This document shows, one piece after another, positions 31,890-43,862 of a stretch of DNA of 64,000 bases; position 1 is the stretch's first letter, and every line of letters starts with the position of its first letter. Position numbers and translations under genes: made by a program. The stretch lies in the NCBI RefSeq assembly GCF_016859285.1, contig NC_053404.1, forward strand, positions 580,001 to 644,000. The letters run 5' to 3'. The notes below the pieces were generated by a model. That model made no database searches. It saw nothing but the letters and a program-made list of their open reading frames with translations, and was not told where the DNA came from. Source of the stretch: Xiphias gladius. Taxonomy: Eukaryota > Chordata > Actinopteri > Istiophoriformes > Xiphiidae.

Positions 31890-34210
31890 GTCTACATGGT
31901 GCCACTCTTAGGATAAAGACGGTTTGATGCTTGGGTTTCGGCGTGCACTGCACAGATGCAGCTCATACCACAGCCTGTCGGTTTGTCTGCGGACTCCCTG
32001 CTGTCCAGTCAGCAGTACGTGTTTCCAGCCAATGCCGCGTGAACTTTAAAAGTTTGAAGATATAAACAAAAAGCCACGGAACGACTCGTGTGTCTAAATA
32101 AAGATTAGCGAGATGTTGACCTGCCCCGCGGCCAGTCTATAAACTGCCGAGGTCCAGCGAAGGCCACGTATCTTCCACATCTTGTGATTGTGAATTTTTC
32201 AGATAAGCCGGTCCTTCGTGGGATGGGAAATTCTCCTAAATCCTGAAACTAATAAATCATGCAAAATCCCTTTGGATTATCTGAAATGTGCATTGTCACA
32301 AAGCCGAAAACAGCTGTTTTTCTCGGCCCGTGAAAAGCTGCGTTTTTTACGGGACAGCGATGACATGCGTCCACAGTAGCTGCGGTGTTACAGTAGGCTG
32401 TTGATCTGAAAGCAAACTGCACAACGCGTCGCCCTGAGAGTGAGAGTCCCTGAAAAGTATGTCAGGTCGAGGTCTTCCATTCAGCTTGTAATATCCTGAG
32501 CTGCATGCGTTCACAGCAAATGAATCACTGCTTTACCGAGAGTAGACTTGTCCTCCGCTCTCATCCTTTCCCTGCTTTTTTTTTTTTTTGCAGAGGACGG
32601 AGGAATACATTTGACTCCCATTTTGGAGAAGAGGCAGTTGTAAGGCTACATGACGACCCGAGCTCCATGGTCACAAAGCATTTTGAATCGAGAAGTTAAC
32701 GCTGTTTTAATGTTTGAAGTTCTCTTTGGGCTCTGTTCATACCAGGTAATGGCAGTGACTTCTATAAGGCATATTTATATACAATGCATGTCCTGTTTAA
32801 TTAAGCACAAATTTGCGTTTAGTGTAAACTAAACTAGTTCACTAGAAAATGTAGATGTTAGCATTATAAGTAAATTATTACTGTAGGCTAAATAAATAGT
32901 TGGCCAGACTATTTCTTTTATTTAAAAAAAAATACTAGAGCCTGTTTTTAATATTATTATTGTTAATATTCTATTTGAGCCTATACTATTATTAATTGCT
33001 GTATAAGGGTATTCCGTTTCAGATTCGGCAGTGTGTAGCATCAAATTGAAAACCCTTGGCAAAAGTGAGGTTTCGAGGCATAAGCCAGCAACTGTCGCTG
33101 CCTGACCGGCCGCGGTATCATAAACACTGCTAAACCGTGCACAGTTACAGGGAAAGGCCTCGCAAAAATATAACAACATATGCCAAAAATAGGAACTCTG
33201 CATTAGCCAAGCAACAGTCAGCCTTCAGCAACACTAACTGACAGACTGCATTAGGATATTTCACAGACAAGACCTAAAAATAACCCGATTCACCACCTCT
33301 GAAAAACAGAACAAACACTCTAATGAAAAACTCGAGGAGCTTTTATTCGGAGTCCTCCAGCACATTGCTAATACATGTAATTCATCTAAGCTCAAAGTAA
33401 TCATTTACAACATGATTTATAAAGCTGGCACAGCAGCGACTCAGTCTATATTCAGGTGACTGGAACATTTTACTGCTCTCAACAAGGCACGTCTGGTCCC
33501 CTCCGCTGCAAACGAAGAGATGCATCTTTCATTTCATTTTGTTGTGAGATCACGATTCACAACTGGGGATAAAGAGACAAAAACAAAGCCCGCCACTTAC
33601 AGACGCTCATCCTTCACCAGCAGGAAACAAAAGACACCACAGTGCTGGACACACTGCTCCGCTGCAGCGTGTAGGAGAGGATGATTTATTGAATATGTGC
33701 TGCCGATGCCGAGAGCTCGGCCGCCTCATGTCGGCCTATCTATCCCTTTCTCTTTGAATGTATCTTTGAGTGCCTCCTAATACAGAGCAGAGTCTCTCCA
33801 GTTCCTGTTATTCTGTCCCGTTCTGACCCGTTTGCTGGAGAGCCTGCCCAACGGCGTCAGTCCCTCCATCTTCGATTGTTGTCTGATTTCCTGCGAACTG
33901 CGTTTCTAATTGCAGAATGGGTCTATCAGGAGACCTCCCTGTGTCCTTTAGAGCACCATCAACCCTATCACAGCTGCCTCAGACTGACCCACGTTTTCAT
34001 CCACTACATGCCTATCTTCATGTGAAAAGACACAAGCAGGGCGGCCTGTGTCCCGCAACACAACCTGGATCTTGAAGTATTACATTTGTCGCCTTTTCTG
34101 TAAATAGTGTTGGGAAAATGTTGCCAAAATGAGCATTAAGGGCATCGGTAAGTCCAAGTGAATTTTGTGTGTATTACAACTTTGTTAAATTCTGCCTTGT
34201 ACAGGATATG
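31890..34210. other. Gene-free spacer after fbxo45
   Basis: No exon, RNA gene or repeat that I can name. Locally AT-rich (about 32700-33000), with a short A run and T run. Only short random open frames. Confidence 0.6.
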
Positions 34211-34214
34211 CCTT

Positions 34215-34450
34215 GAGTGTTACGGCAGTTTTAGCAGCCAAGCTCAGTCTGTCAGACTCAGTCAGTCGATCCACCACTTTGGTCCAGACTAAAATGTCTC
34301 ACCAACTATGGGATGGATCGCCGTGGAATTTGGTACACACACGCATTTATGGTCCCCAAAGGATGAATCCGATCGATGCTTTTTCCTCTAGCGTCACCAC
34401 GAGGTTGAAACCGGTGGTCAGGAGCGAAATATCCCTCAAAAGGCGGTCTT
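34215..34450 (-). repeat. Dispersed teleost repeat (type 'aactattggatggat')
   Basis: Contains ACTTTGGTCCAGACTAAAAT, CCAACTATGGGATGGATCGC, 'ggaatttggtacacac', TGGTCCCCAAAGGATGAATC and 'ctctagcgtcaccacgaggtt'-like blocks. I recall this order from a very common percomorph repeat. It is in the opposite orientation to 15950-16095 and 46505-46625. It abuts the truncated 3' end of the LINE fragment. Confidence 0.7.
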
Positions 34451-34554
34451 GGTGATGTCTTCAAACGTAACGATCAAACACCCAGGTTCTTGGTTCTCAG
34501 ACTTTGAGAAATCACACGGTTGTCGAGAGTTACTGTTCCTCTTTCAGACCGGTA

Positions 34555-36150
34555 TCGCGGTGGGGCTGGACCAATGATCAGTTTAGGAGCAGGACATTTT
34601 TTGACATCCAGTTTTTCACAGCACACAAGCAGGCCTTCCAAAAGGATAATTTGAGAAGAGTCATCAGCTGAGAAGGGTCATCAGCTTTTACAGGAATACG
34701 CAGTGGAGTAACATCAGCGTAGCAGTGGAAATTACTTCCATGACTGTGTATAATATGGACAAGAGGTGAAACATATAGAGAGAGAAAAGCAGAGGGCCAA
34801 GAACAGAGACCTGGGGTACTCCACATTTCACATCAGAATATGTTGTTCATGCAGTATGCAGGGATCTATGGTATCAAAATCGGCACTGAAATCGAGTAAG
34901 AGAAGTACAAAGTTGGAATCTGGATCCACAGAAAGCAGAAGATCATTTATCACTTTAGTAAGTACAGTTTCAGTGGAGTGACAGGCCCTGAAAGCAGAAA
35001 GATTATTGTTACATATGTGGGCTGAAAGCTGCTGAGACACAACTCTTTCTAGCGCTTTTAGAAAGGGTAGAGGGTTGGAAAGTCAATAATTATTCATAGA
35101 CCCCGGATCAAGGTGTGGTTTGTTATGTGAACGTTCATCCTCACCAATTTTAAAGCTAGTGGAGACATTGCCAGTAGTCAATGATAAATTAACAGTATTT
35201 AGGATTGCAGGTCCCAAACCTGGCCAGAGATCTCTGGAGAGTTTAGCTGATAGAGGATCAAGGATCCAGGTTTAGAAAAACCAACACCAACTCTGACAAT
35301 GATTCCAGAGATATAGTCTCAAAAGGTATTAAAACAGAGACTGTCTGGGAATCAACCTAATGCTCCACTGGTTCTGCAGAAAAAGGTAGAAATGAGGAAC
35401 AATTTTTTTTTTAACCTAATCTCATCTGTTTTCCTGCAGAAAAAGTCTAAAAAATCGTTAGCCGTAAAGGGGGAGCAGCTGTCTCTTAGCTGCAGCTAAG
35501 AGACAGCTGCTTTTGAGTAAGTTTGGCTACAGTGTCAAAGAAAAATCGAGGGACCGTGTTTATGAAATACGCTGCTGTAGCAGCGGACAGAGCACAGCTG
35601 TGGTAAGAGGTGCGACTGAATCGAGCAGACCAGGCAGAGCTGCGTTAAAGTCACCGGTACAGTTTTCCATAGAGCCCGTAGCCGCACTGACAGGAGCCAG
35701 GACCACCGTGAGAGGATAGTGGTCTGACACAACGGATGTGATGGGAGAGACAGTCGGATCAGAAACCCCTTTCCCACTAACACTAGGGCAGGTCACCAGG
35801 TTACCACTGCAGCGTGCAGGTTCACGCACAAACTGGGTGAAACCAAAAGTATCGACGAGTGCCAGAAAGGCTTGACTTAGAGGGTCACAGGCGTCGTTCA
35901 GGTGGGTGTTGAAGTCACCTATAATTAGAACCTCATCAGAGTGAGTGACGAGTTCTGAATTAAGACTCCGTATTCTTCCAAAAATCTCGAGTGAGGGCCA
36001 GGTGGTCTGGTCCGTAGAGTAGAGTACCAGGTGGAACAGTCGGAGTCTGTTGACCCGGACAAAGCAATTTATAGCCAGGGTTCAAAGTAATATCCGGTTC
36101 CATCCGTGAAGGTTACATTGAAAATAGGCTTGTAGACTGAGGCAACGCCC
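34555..36150 (-). mobile_element. L2-clade LINE fragment: endonuclease and reverse transcriptase remains
   Basis: Minus-strand translation gives an APE-type endonuclease (LIIGDFNTHLNDACDP at about 35900, then FVREPARCSGNLVT, then SDHYPLTVVL at about 35730). The reverse transcriptase follows (SQQLSAHICNNNLSAFRACH, LLLLDFSADFDTIDPCILHE, FSLYVSPLVHIIHSHGSNFH, CYADV). The order and wording fit teleost L2/CR1-clade elements. The catalytic YADD box reads YADV, frames are broken in several places, and the 3' end stops at about 34555. It is a dead copy. No target-site duplication was found. Confidence 0.8.
35474..35511. repeat. Perfect 38-bp palindrome inside the LINE fragment
   Basis: The two 19-base halves (35474-35492 and 35493-35511) are exact reverse complements with no spacer; the centre is CTGCAG. 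Each half contains TCTCTTAGCTG (or its complement), one of the unit forms of the minisatellite at 25395-27413. Confidence 0.9.
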
Positions 36151-39100
36151 CCACCTGAGTTTAATGCCCATGTTGCTCAGGCTACTAAACAAGGTGGCGG
36201 GTGTTCAGCTTTATTTCACGGTGAGAAAACATTTGGTTTAAATTTAAACGTGTCCAATACTTTAGTCTTGTCTGCAGATTAATGCTGGATATCACAGACA
36301 CTGACTGAGAATTTGCAGCCGCTACTTTACTGGGTAACATTTGAGCAGCAGTCATTGTATTTTATTTTACGTTACAAGAACAAATGGAAAAGTATTTTAA
36401 ATCCCTTTGTGACAGAGCTGTGATCTGATGGACTGGCTCTACAGTCTTTTTCTCTGTGGTCACAGTTCTCACACCATATAAATGACTATTTCAAAGGTAC
36501 AAGATCGAAGTCAAGATGAGAAATCAACCTGCACATAGCATTCGATTTCTCTCTTATGGGTCCTACTTGTGCTGTGGCACCGGTTGGTATTTAAACATAT
36601 GATGTAGAAAATAATACATACAAATATAAATGGTATATTCAACTGCCCCAGAGGTTCCTTTGGAGCCATCTTAAATCCTCCTGAGAACACAAAACGATGT
36701 AATACTCACCTGACACTGTCAGAGACCTGCCAAAAACATGCAATGCATCCCCCTTCCACAAGAGGGCAGTGATCACCTTGTGCATGTCAAGCAAATAGTA
36801 TGCACAAGATGATGACACAAACGTGCGCCTTGCACCACAGAAAATCCTGGTCGTGGCCAGTGTGAAATCTCAGGGAGATCCAGGGTTTCCTCCTGGTTTC
36901 TGAAAACCGAATCTGTTTTCACCGACCTGCAGCAGAGCAGTAAAGTCTCTAGCTAAACAGAAGCTGAAAATCTGGAGAACGAAGAATTGTATGTTTGAGA
37001 GATGTTGTGTGTCTATCTGGTGTTGAGAAAACAGCTGAAAAAGGACATTTGAAAACACTAAACCTGAGACACTGAGACTTTGTCTTCACGTTGGTTGTAG
37101 AAGTCCTCATTGCTGTGATGTTTATGACCCCCCCGGAGAAAGGGCCACTCGTTCAGCGGTGAAACAGTGTATCGCCACTGTGAGGATATTTTAGTTGTTA
37201 ACAAGTCAGAGAGTGACCAGAGGCTTCGAGCAGGGGGCTCAACTGCCATGCAACTGCTGAACAACCTTTAAAGTCACTGTGTGGATCCTTGAGGTCTTTC
37301 TCATAAAACATTTCCAAAGCCGAGTTTTTCTTTAAAAAGTTCAAAACCTGCACTGACTACACTCGTGATCGCTCGCTAGCGATGTCCTCTTCTTCTTGCC
37401 CGTCGTTACTGGGGCCCTGTAGGCACATTAGCACCACCTGTTGATGGGTGGAACAGCGTGAGACCGTTTGCGGGAACGCGCGTCACGTTACCCGCTAACA
37501 AACAAAACAGGGACCGCGATGACAAAACGCTGCTCCATGGCGCCACCAGTGGTCACAAACTCCACAGGGAACCTTTAAGAAAATCTTCCATTTTCGCTTG
37601 CATTTGCTGCTGACATGAAACGAGGGGAGAAGGACAACAAAGGTCACCGCCGGCACCTTAAGCCCTCGGCCACCAGGGTGCCTCCGGCAGTCTTCCTCTG
37701 GGGTGTCCTTCTTTTTAAAGTCGCACCTGTCCTGCAGTACGCCGCCACCCCTGCTCACTGGAGAAACCTCAAAGGGTTGGCGGGGACAAAGTTTACCAGC
37801 GTACAAAGAGCAGAGGCCGGAGCGTGACGGTGAACACGGGTCAGCTCACCGTTGCGTTCTTTCACTTTGTACAGCCGGCTGACGCGCTTTCCCTCAGACA
37901 CTGTACTTCACGCGCCCCTGAATCCACCTCAACACGGACTCTTGTGGATCAGAAAATCTCGTTGCCTCTCAAACTTACAACAGAGTCAGAAGTGAGAGCT
38001 AGAGATGTCCAGTGTGAAAACAGGAAGGAGTCACACACAAATGAACTGTCCAAGGAGGGGGGCCGTCACTTCCTGTTTCCTAATTCCCTATTCTTTCACC
38101 CATGGACAACTACTGAGTAGAAACAGGTTGGTAAATGGACTTAACCAAAGGACAGAATAGAGAGAGAGAGGATGGCACATGGCGTTTATGGAGGGAACTT
38201 GAGGTAGCTTGTTGCAGCTAATGCTGAAAATAAAACAGCAGGGGACTTCTCCTTTACTCACTCAGTGCCTGTTGCTGTGATATGATTTGTGCATATCCGT
38301 CGGACACCTTCTGGATTCCCTGCCTCATGTTATTTGGTCCAGGAGCACTGTGGCCCTCCAGTACGTTACTGTATATACACAGTTGAGTCGAGCCTGTCTT
38401 TGGCGTGTTCGTGTGTGTTTTGTAATGGCTGTTGCAGTGACAGGCCAAAAATCAGGCAGGAAGGGTGTGTGTCGAGCGGTTTCCTCTCTAGTTGACTGAT
38501 CAGAGCGAGGCTGAGGGTGTGAAGGGCGTTTTTCTCATTGGGTTTTTGTGGTAGCAGTTGTGCTACCAGCCTCAGTTGCGTGTACAACAACATCACTGTC
38601 ACGGCTTGAGAAGGAAAAAAAAGTGCAGTGCTGGTTAAGAAACTGTGAAGCCTGCGCTCCCCTTCCTGTGGCCCCGGGCTTGAGAACCTCTTTCTGATCA
38701 CAGCTTGTCCATGTGACTCGGTTTCCGCTGCCTGCCTGCTTCCGTGAATAGTAAAAAGAGGCATCAGTGTTTGAGCGAGACCAGAGGAAGGCAGCCGAAC
38801 GTCACACACGAGAACACACTCTGCAGCGGCGAGTCAACCAGCGATATGGTCACGGGATCGACCGTCAGTGGCTGGGGAAATCTACACCCAACCACCAGTG
38901 TAAGTACAAGAAGCGTGCAATGATCTGGTACAGCAGTATGCACTGGTGCTGTGACTGCTGAAAGAAGCAAGCGGCGTGCTTGTTCTACATTAATAATGCT
39001 GATTTTAAACATACTTTGTCTTTGTCTGTTTGAGCGAGACACCTCAAGACACCTTGTCCACCTGCTTTTGAGCATACTGCAAATCCTGCCAGTGCTGTTT

Positions 39101-40526
39101 AGGATGTCACAAGACAACTGCCAGGATAAAAGAGCAGTTTTCAGAATGTGTTTTTGTCTTTCTATAGTCCTAGCACATTATTTTCTGGCGTGTAGCTCAA
39201 GTTCATCGAATATCACAATTACAGACTTTTGAACAAAAACATTAATCTTTAATAATGTTACTGAATTGCCTGGTGTTGCATTTGAATAATGTCCCTTGAA
39301 TTGTGGACGGCACATTATCAATTATCTAAAGTGAAAAAAAAAAAAACAAGTGACAGATTTCAATGTATTAATGCCTATTTTTAGTTTCAATGTTATATGA
39401 ACATAGCACATATTTTGATCATTAATCTGGTGAACGGAATCACATTCTGTGCATTTGTGCAGTATAAGTGGGGTCAATGTCATTTTCATAGATCATATGG
39501 TTCTTTTTCAAATGAGATTTGTGACAGAGAAAGTAGTATTCTGCAAAATGTCTTTACGGTGGGTGACTCTTCTCCAGAAAATATACCATGAGTGAAAAAC
39601 TGAACAGCGTTAGCGCCTGTGTCGCTCATCGCTGTCGGCCACGCGGATCGGCTGGGATCGGGTATTTATTTGAACTGCGGTAAAACACGGCAGCAAAGTG
39701 ACGAGAACACAGGGATAAAAATGCTGTTATGGAAAACAAAAAAGACAGAAAAATTGTTCATTTTAAAGAAAAAAGACTGCGAGGGGTTTAATGACCCCCC
39801 CCCACACACACACACGCACACACACACACTCCCTCGTCAAAACAGCATTTTTCCTAAAGCCGCTAAAATACAGAAATTAAATGCGTGCGAGTCAAAAAGG
39901 AACACAGGGGGCTCCGTATTCAGTTTGCGTCACCCAGCGGGTTGAACTGAAATTAGGGAAATTTTAACAAAACTTTACCGTAATGTCTTTCCACACTGTG
40001 TAAGGTCATCCACGTACAACAGAAAATGAGACACAGATTACATGTAGGGACTACCAACCTCCACCGTGAGAGACACGTGAACTGGACGCACCGTTCTCAC
40101 GTTTGTCGAGTCCTCGTTAAAGTTTAGGACACGACAGGAAAAATCATTGGTCCAAGGCGACAGAAATGTGTTAGCTATGACCGGATCGTAACAATGGTCA
40201 CCGTAGAGAGCTGGAGCTGAACCCGGGTTTTTCAGGGTTGAGTGTGACTGCCGGTGCCCGTCCCCCTCTTTGACCTTCACCCTACAACGTCGAGCCACTT
40301 CCACTCGTTTGATAATCCATTTATTCATGCGCAGAGGACACTATTTCCAGACAGGGTGCTCATTTCATCGTCTCAGACGTCACACCTAAATCATAACAGG
40401 CAGGTATTCATAAGCTTTAAAGACAACGTGTTAACAATACTAATGTAAAAGTGTCTTGCAAGTACAGGAGTCAATAAGGCATCGTTCACGGACTCATTTC
40501 TGTCTCCTTCTGTCCTCTTGTAACAG
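36151..40526. other. Gene-free spacer before nrros
   Basis: No recognised exon. Holds a repeat-like block at about 37260-37580 whose ends share TTAAAG...TGTGGA in inverted orientation, a (CA)-rich run at about 39800-39829, and AT-rich stretches. A minus-strand open stretch around 38254-38450 has reasonable codons and a GTGAGT at its end, but I do not recognise its product and do not call it a gene. An upstream noncoding nrros exon may lie here. Confidence 0.45.
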
Positions 40527-40531
40527 TAAAG

Positions 40532-40594
40532 ATGTTAAAATGCCAGTCCACGGGCTCACTCCCATCCTGCTTTGCTTGTCACCCGTGTGGATAA
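40532..40594 (+). other. Short upstream ORF overlapping the nrros start
   Basis: An ATG 8 nt before the nrros start opens a 20-codon frame that ends with TAA at 40592-40594, inside the nrros signal-peptide coding region. The acceptor TGTAACAG ends at 40526, so this ATG would be in the mature mRNA only 5 nt into the exon. Confidence 0.55.
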
Positions 40595-43500
40595 TCCTGA
40601 CACCGATCTCGAGTCATCCACAGCTCAGCCGATGCCAGCTGGTAAGTCGTCTCTCTTTTGCTCCGCTCTGCTTAACAAAAGCTGGGTGTGAGGTGAACCG
40701 AGCGAGGGCCGAGGAACAGTGTACGGAATACAGTTTTTACGTGTGGTTTTTGTGAACGTTGTAGCGTATAAACGATGTACTTAGAGTGTTAATCTAGTTT
40801 CAGGAAGAAAAGGGCCCTCTCACTGACAAACTCAGAGGGAAACTCGGAAACATGATCTGGTGACTGACACTAAACTTTTTCACGTGAACATCCTCAAGGA
40901 AATTCTTCAAAAAATGTGTGCGGCCTGATATTTCCCACTTTGCCTCATTGGGGAGGCAAACGGAGACAAACTTGGTAGTCAGAAATGAGTAATTTACTTA
41001 AAAATCAGAAACTAGTAATTTACTTAAAACTCAGAGACTAGTAATTTACTTAAAAATCAGAAATTAGTCATTTACTTAACACTAATAAAAACAATTGTTT
41101 TACTTTACAAAGCCTTTACAAAGTCTGCCATAGTGGGAAAAAAGGTACACACAGAAAAAAGTGAGAAATCTCTGCCGCAGATTGTTTATTTAACATTTTA
41201 ACATGTAAACGATTTGATAAATGAAATATGTCAAACACACACCAGAGAGGAAACAATAAAAGCCAATTCTTCCCTCGCAGCTAAAAACTGGCAGCCAGGA
41301 AAAAATAAACCAAGTGGTTCATTAAAACTGAACCAAACAACCGGAGCTGACAAACTGTCTCCGTGACCCTCAATATGTGCCACTACTGTGTGAGTGTTAA
41401 CGGGCCTCCTGGGTGTGTTTAAGACCTTTTGTTGCTTAGACCGGCCCTGCGAATTAAAGAGCAGCGATCACGGTGAACCGATGCCATGTGAATTGAAATT
41501 TTCCACTGCCGAACATCATGAGGGCAACAACCCTCACTAACTGCTCTGTGAGGCTGCTTCTTTCAGCCATGTGATTGTTGTCCCTGCACCTGGTATAATA
41601 ATCAACTGACAAGATTAACAAGCGTCTTAAGGGATAAAAATGCCCTGATGCAAAACATCGCGAATGCACGCGGACTTACGATGTAAAGACCAATGCAGGT
41701 TGTACCTGAAAGAAATCCGGTTTCTGTAGGATTTCTAAAACGCCAAAACATTTCTCTCCCACAAACAGACAAGTGCAAATACACTAACGCACAAACGTTT
41801 GTGTGCTCATGTTTTTCCTGCAGATACAAAGAGCAGCTCTCTGCAACAACGCCAAGCTCTCGTCTGTGCCTCCGGGGCTACCGTCCTACATCGAGGAGCT
41901 TCAGATCAACTACAATCACCTGCAAACACTAAAGGACAACTCTCTCCTCCATTACACCTCACTAAACACCCTGAGCTTGGCTTGTAACAGTTTGGAGAAA
42001 TTAGAATCAAACACTTTTCAAGACTCAAAGTGGTTAGAAAGCCTCAATTTGGCAAATAACAATCTTTATATCGGCTACCCAGACACCAGCCATGCATTAA
42101 AGAAGCTACCTGGTCTTAGGGCTTTAGATCTGTCTGAGAATAAGCTTAATGATGAAATGGCCGCCACTCTCCTTCAGAATCTGACGTCCTTAGAGTACCT
42201 GAATCTTTCCGGAAACCTCTTGCAGAGACTTGACGAGACCTCGTTCAGGGACCTTCACCAGCTCAGAGAACTGGACCTGCAGAGGAACATCATGTTCGAG
42301 ATTGACGGCGCCTTCGACAACAATCCCAAGCTCCAGCGGCTCAACTTGGCCTTTAACTATCTGCCTTGCCTAACTGACTTCCACATGACCCAGCTGGTGG
42401 TCCTCAACGCCAGCCACAACTTCATTGAGTGGTTCATCTCCAGACAAGACCTCAATGACACTTTCCAGCTGGAGACACTCGATCTATCAGATAACAATCT
42501 GCTCTTCTTTCCTTTCTTGCCCAGCCACAGTCACTTACGGAACCTTTTCCTGTCCCACAACAGCATTAGGTTCTACGGACACTTGGCAGACAACACCACG
42601 TTCCCGAACTCGACTAATACCATTGAGTTCTACAATCTGAAGAAGTACCAGGGCAACGTGACCGCTCAGTTGTGGAATGACAGTCTTCACGGTGACATCT
42701 CCTCTCTCAAGATTTTGGATCTGAGAGGAAACCAGGTGGAGTATTTCCCCCCAGGGTTCATCCAGACAATGCCTACCCTGTCCAGACTTCAAATGTGCAA
42801 AAACTGCCTGGAAACCTTAAATCTGACTTCTGAACAATTCTCCGGCAGCTTGTACGAGTTGGATGTCAGCGACAACAGGCTCAGCCGGATTGTAGCAGAT
42901 GAAGGTACGCTGACCACTCTTGGCAATCTGACATACTTTAACCTGAGCCTGAATGAGCTTGGGGGGTTACCCTCAAAATTCTTTCAGTCGCTGCCAAGCC
43001 TCGGGTCGGTGGATCTGAGCTATAACAACATTGGCATTTGTCTTTCTGAAGAAACTGAGGTCAGTGCAGACAGTATCTCGGCTTGTGTGGATTGGAAAAA
43101 CATTGCGTCCCTTGGGCAGCTTTACCTTAAAGGATGCAACCTCGAAATAATCCCATCGTCTGCGTTCGCAGGGTTGTCGCTAACACACCTGGAACTGTCC
43201 GATAACCCGGGGCTCATTATCCAACAATCAATACAAGGTCTCAGCAGAACTTTAAAGCATCTAGGTCTAGCAAACACTCAGATACAAGACTTTGACTTGT
43301 CCGGTTTCAAACGTCTGATGTTTTTAAACCTTTCGAGGAACTCTCTTGCCCATCTCCCCCCTTCACTCCTAAATCTTGACCTGAAAGTGCTCGACTTGAG
43401 GGACAACCGACTGTCCACCATCCCCTCAGGCCTGGCTGCCCAGTTGGCTGCAAAACTTAACGTTGTTTTCCTCACAGGAAATCCGTTCAACTGCTGCCAA

Positions 43501-43782
43501 ACAGAATGGTTCAGGACATTTGAAACAAAAAAGACAGTCCATATGATCGGGCTGTCAGACATTGAATGTGAATATCCCGTCCAAACAACACACAGCGTGC
43601 AGCACTTTCAGTCATCTGTGTGTTGGGGAGAAGGGGGGGAATCTATTCTCTGGTACATTCTGCTTTTTGTACCCATATGTCTTTCGTTTGTTGGCATTTC
43701 AGTGATTGTTCTCCGCACCTTCCAGCCCAAGATGCTACAGAAATCAATTAAAAAGAAGTGTTTGAGGCCTACATCTTACTGA
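40540..43782 (+). CDS. nrros: Negative regulator of reactive oxygen species (NRROS / LRRC33), 2 coding exons
   Basis: NRROS is a leucine-rich-repeat membrane protein of phagocytes and microglia. It tethers latent TGF-beta1 and promotes turnover of the NOX2 subunit gp91phox. Coding exons 40540-40641 (MPVHGLTPILLCLSPVWIIL, a signal peptide) and 41824-43782; 2061 nt, 686 residues (human 692). About 20 LRRs follow, with LRELDLQRN, LQRLNLAFNYLPC and LETLDLSDNNLLFFPFLP close to NRROS, not GARP/LRRC32. Cys at about residue 216 (NYLPC) and about residue 362 (KNC) occupy the places known in GARP/NRROS to bond the TGF-beta propeptide. There are several N-glycosylation sequons, an LRR C-cap (NPFNCC), one transmembrane helix near residue 640 (ILWYILLFVPICLSFVG) and a short basic tail. 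Lies beside fbxo45 as in mammals. LRRC32 is the alternative, less likely by wording. Confidence 0.93.
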
Positions 43783-43856
43783 TACTTTATAAACCCCACA
43801 CAAAACTGTGTTTTGTGCAGTATAGTATTGAGAAATGTAAGTGAATGTATTTTGGA

Positions 43857-43862
43857 AATAAA
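43857..43862 (+). terminator. Polyadenylation signal of nrros
   Basis: AATAAA 75 bases after the stop codon. Confidence 0.75.

Noticed and set aside
37260-37580. Possible MITE with inverted ends
   Set aside because: The ends match only over short, imperfect blocks (TTAAAG and TGTGGA). No target-site duplication could be shown.
38254-38809. Minus-strand frames around 38.3-38.8 kb with exon-like ends
   Set aside because: Codon content is plausible and splice-like sites exist, but I recognise no protein family and could not chain exons into a phase-consistent model.
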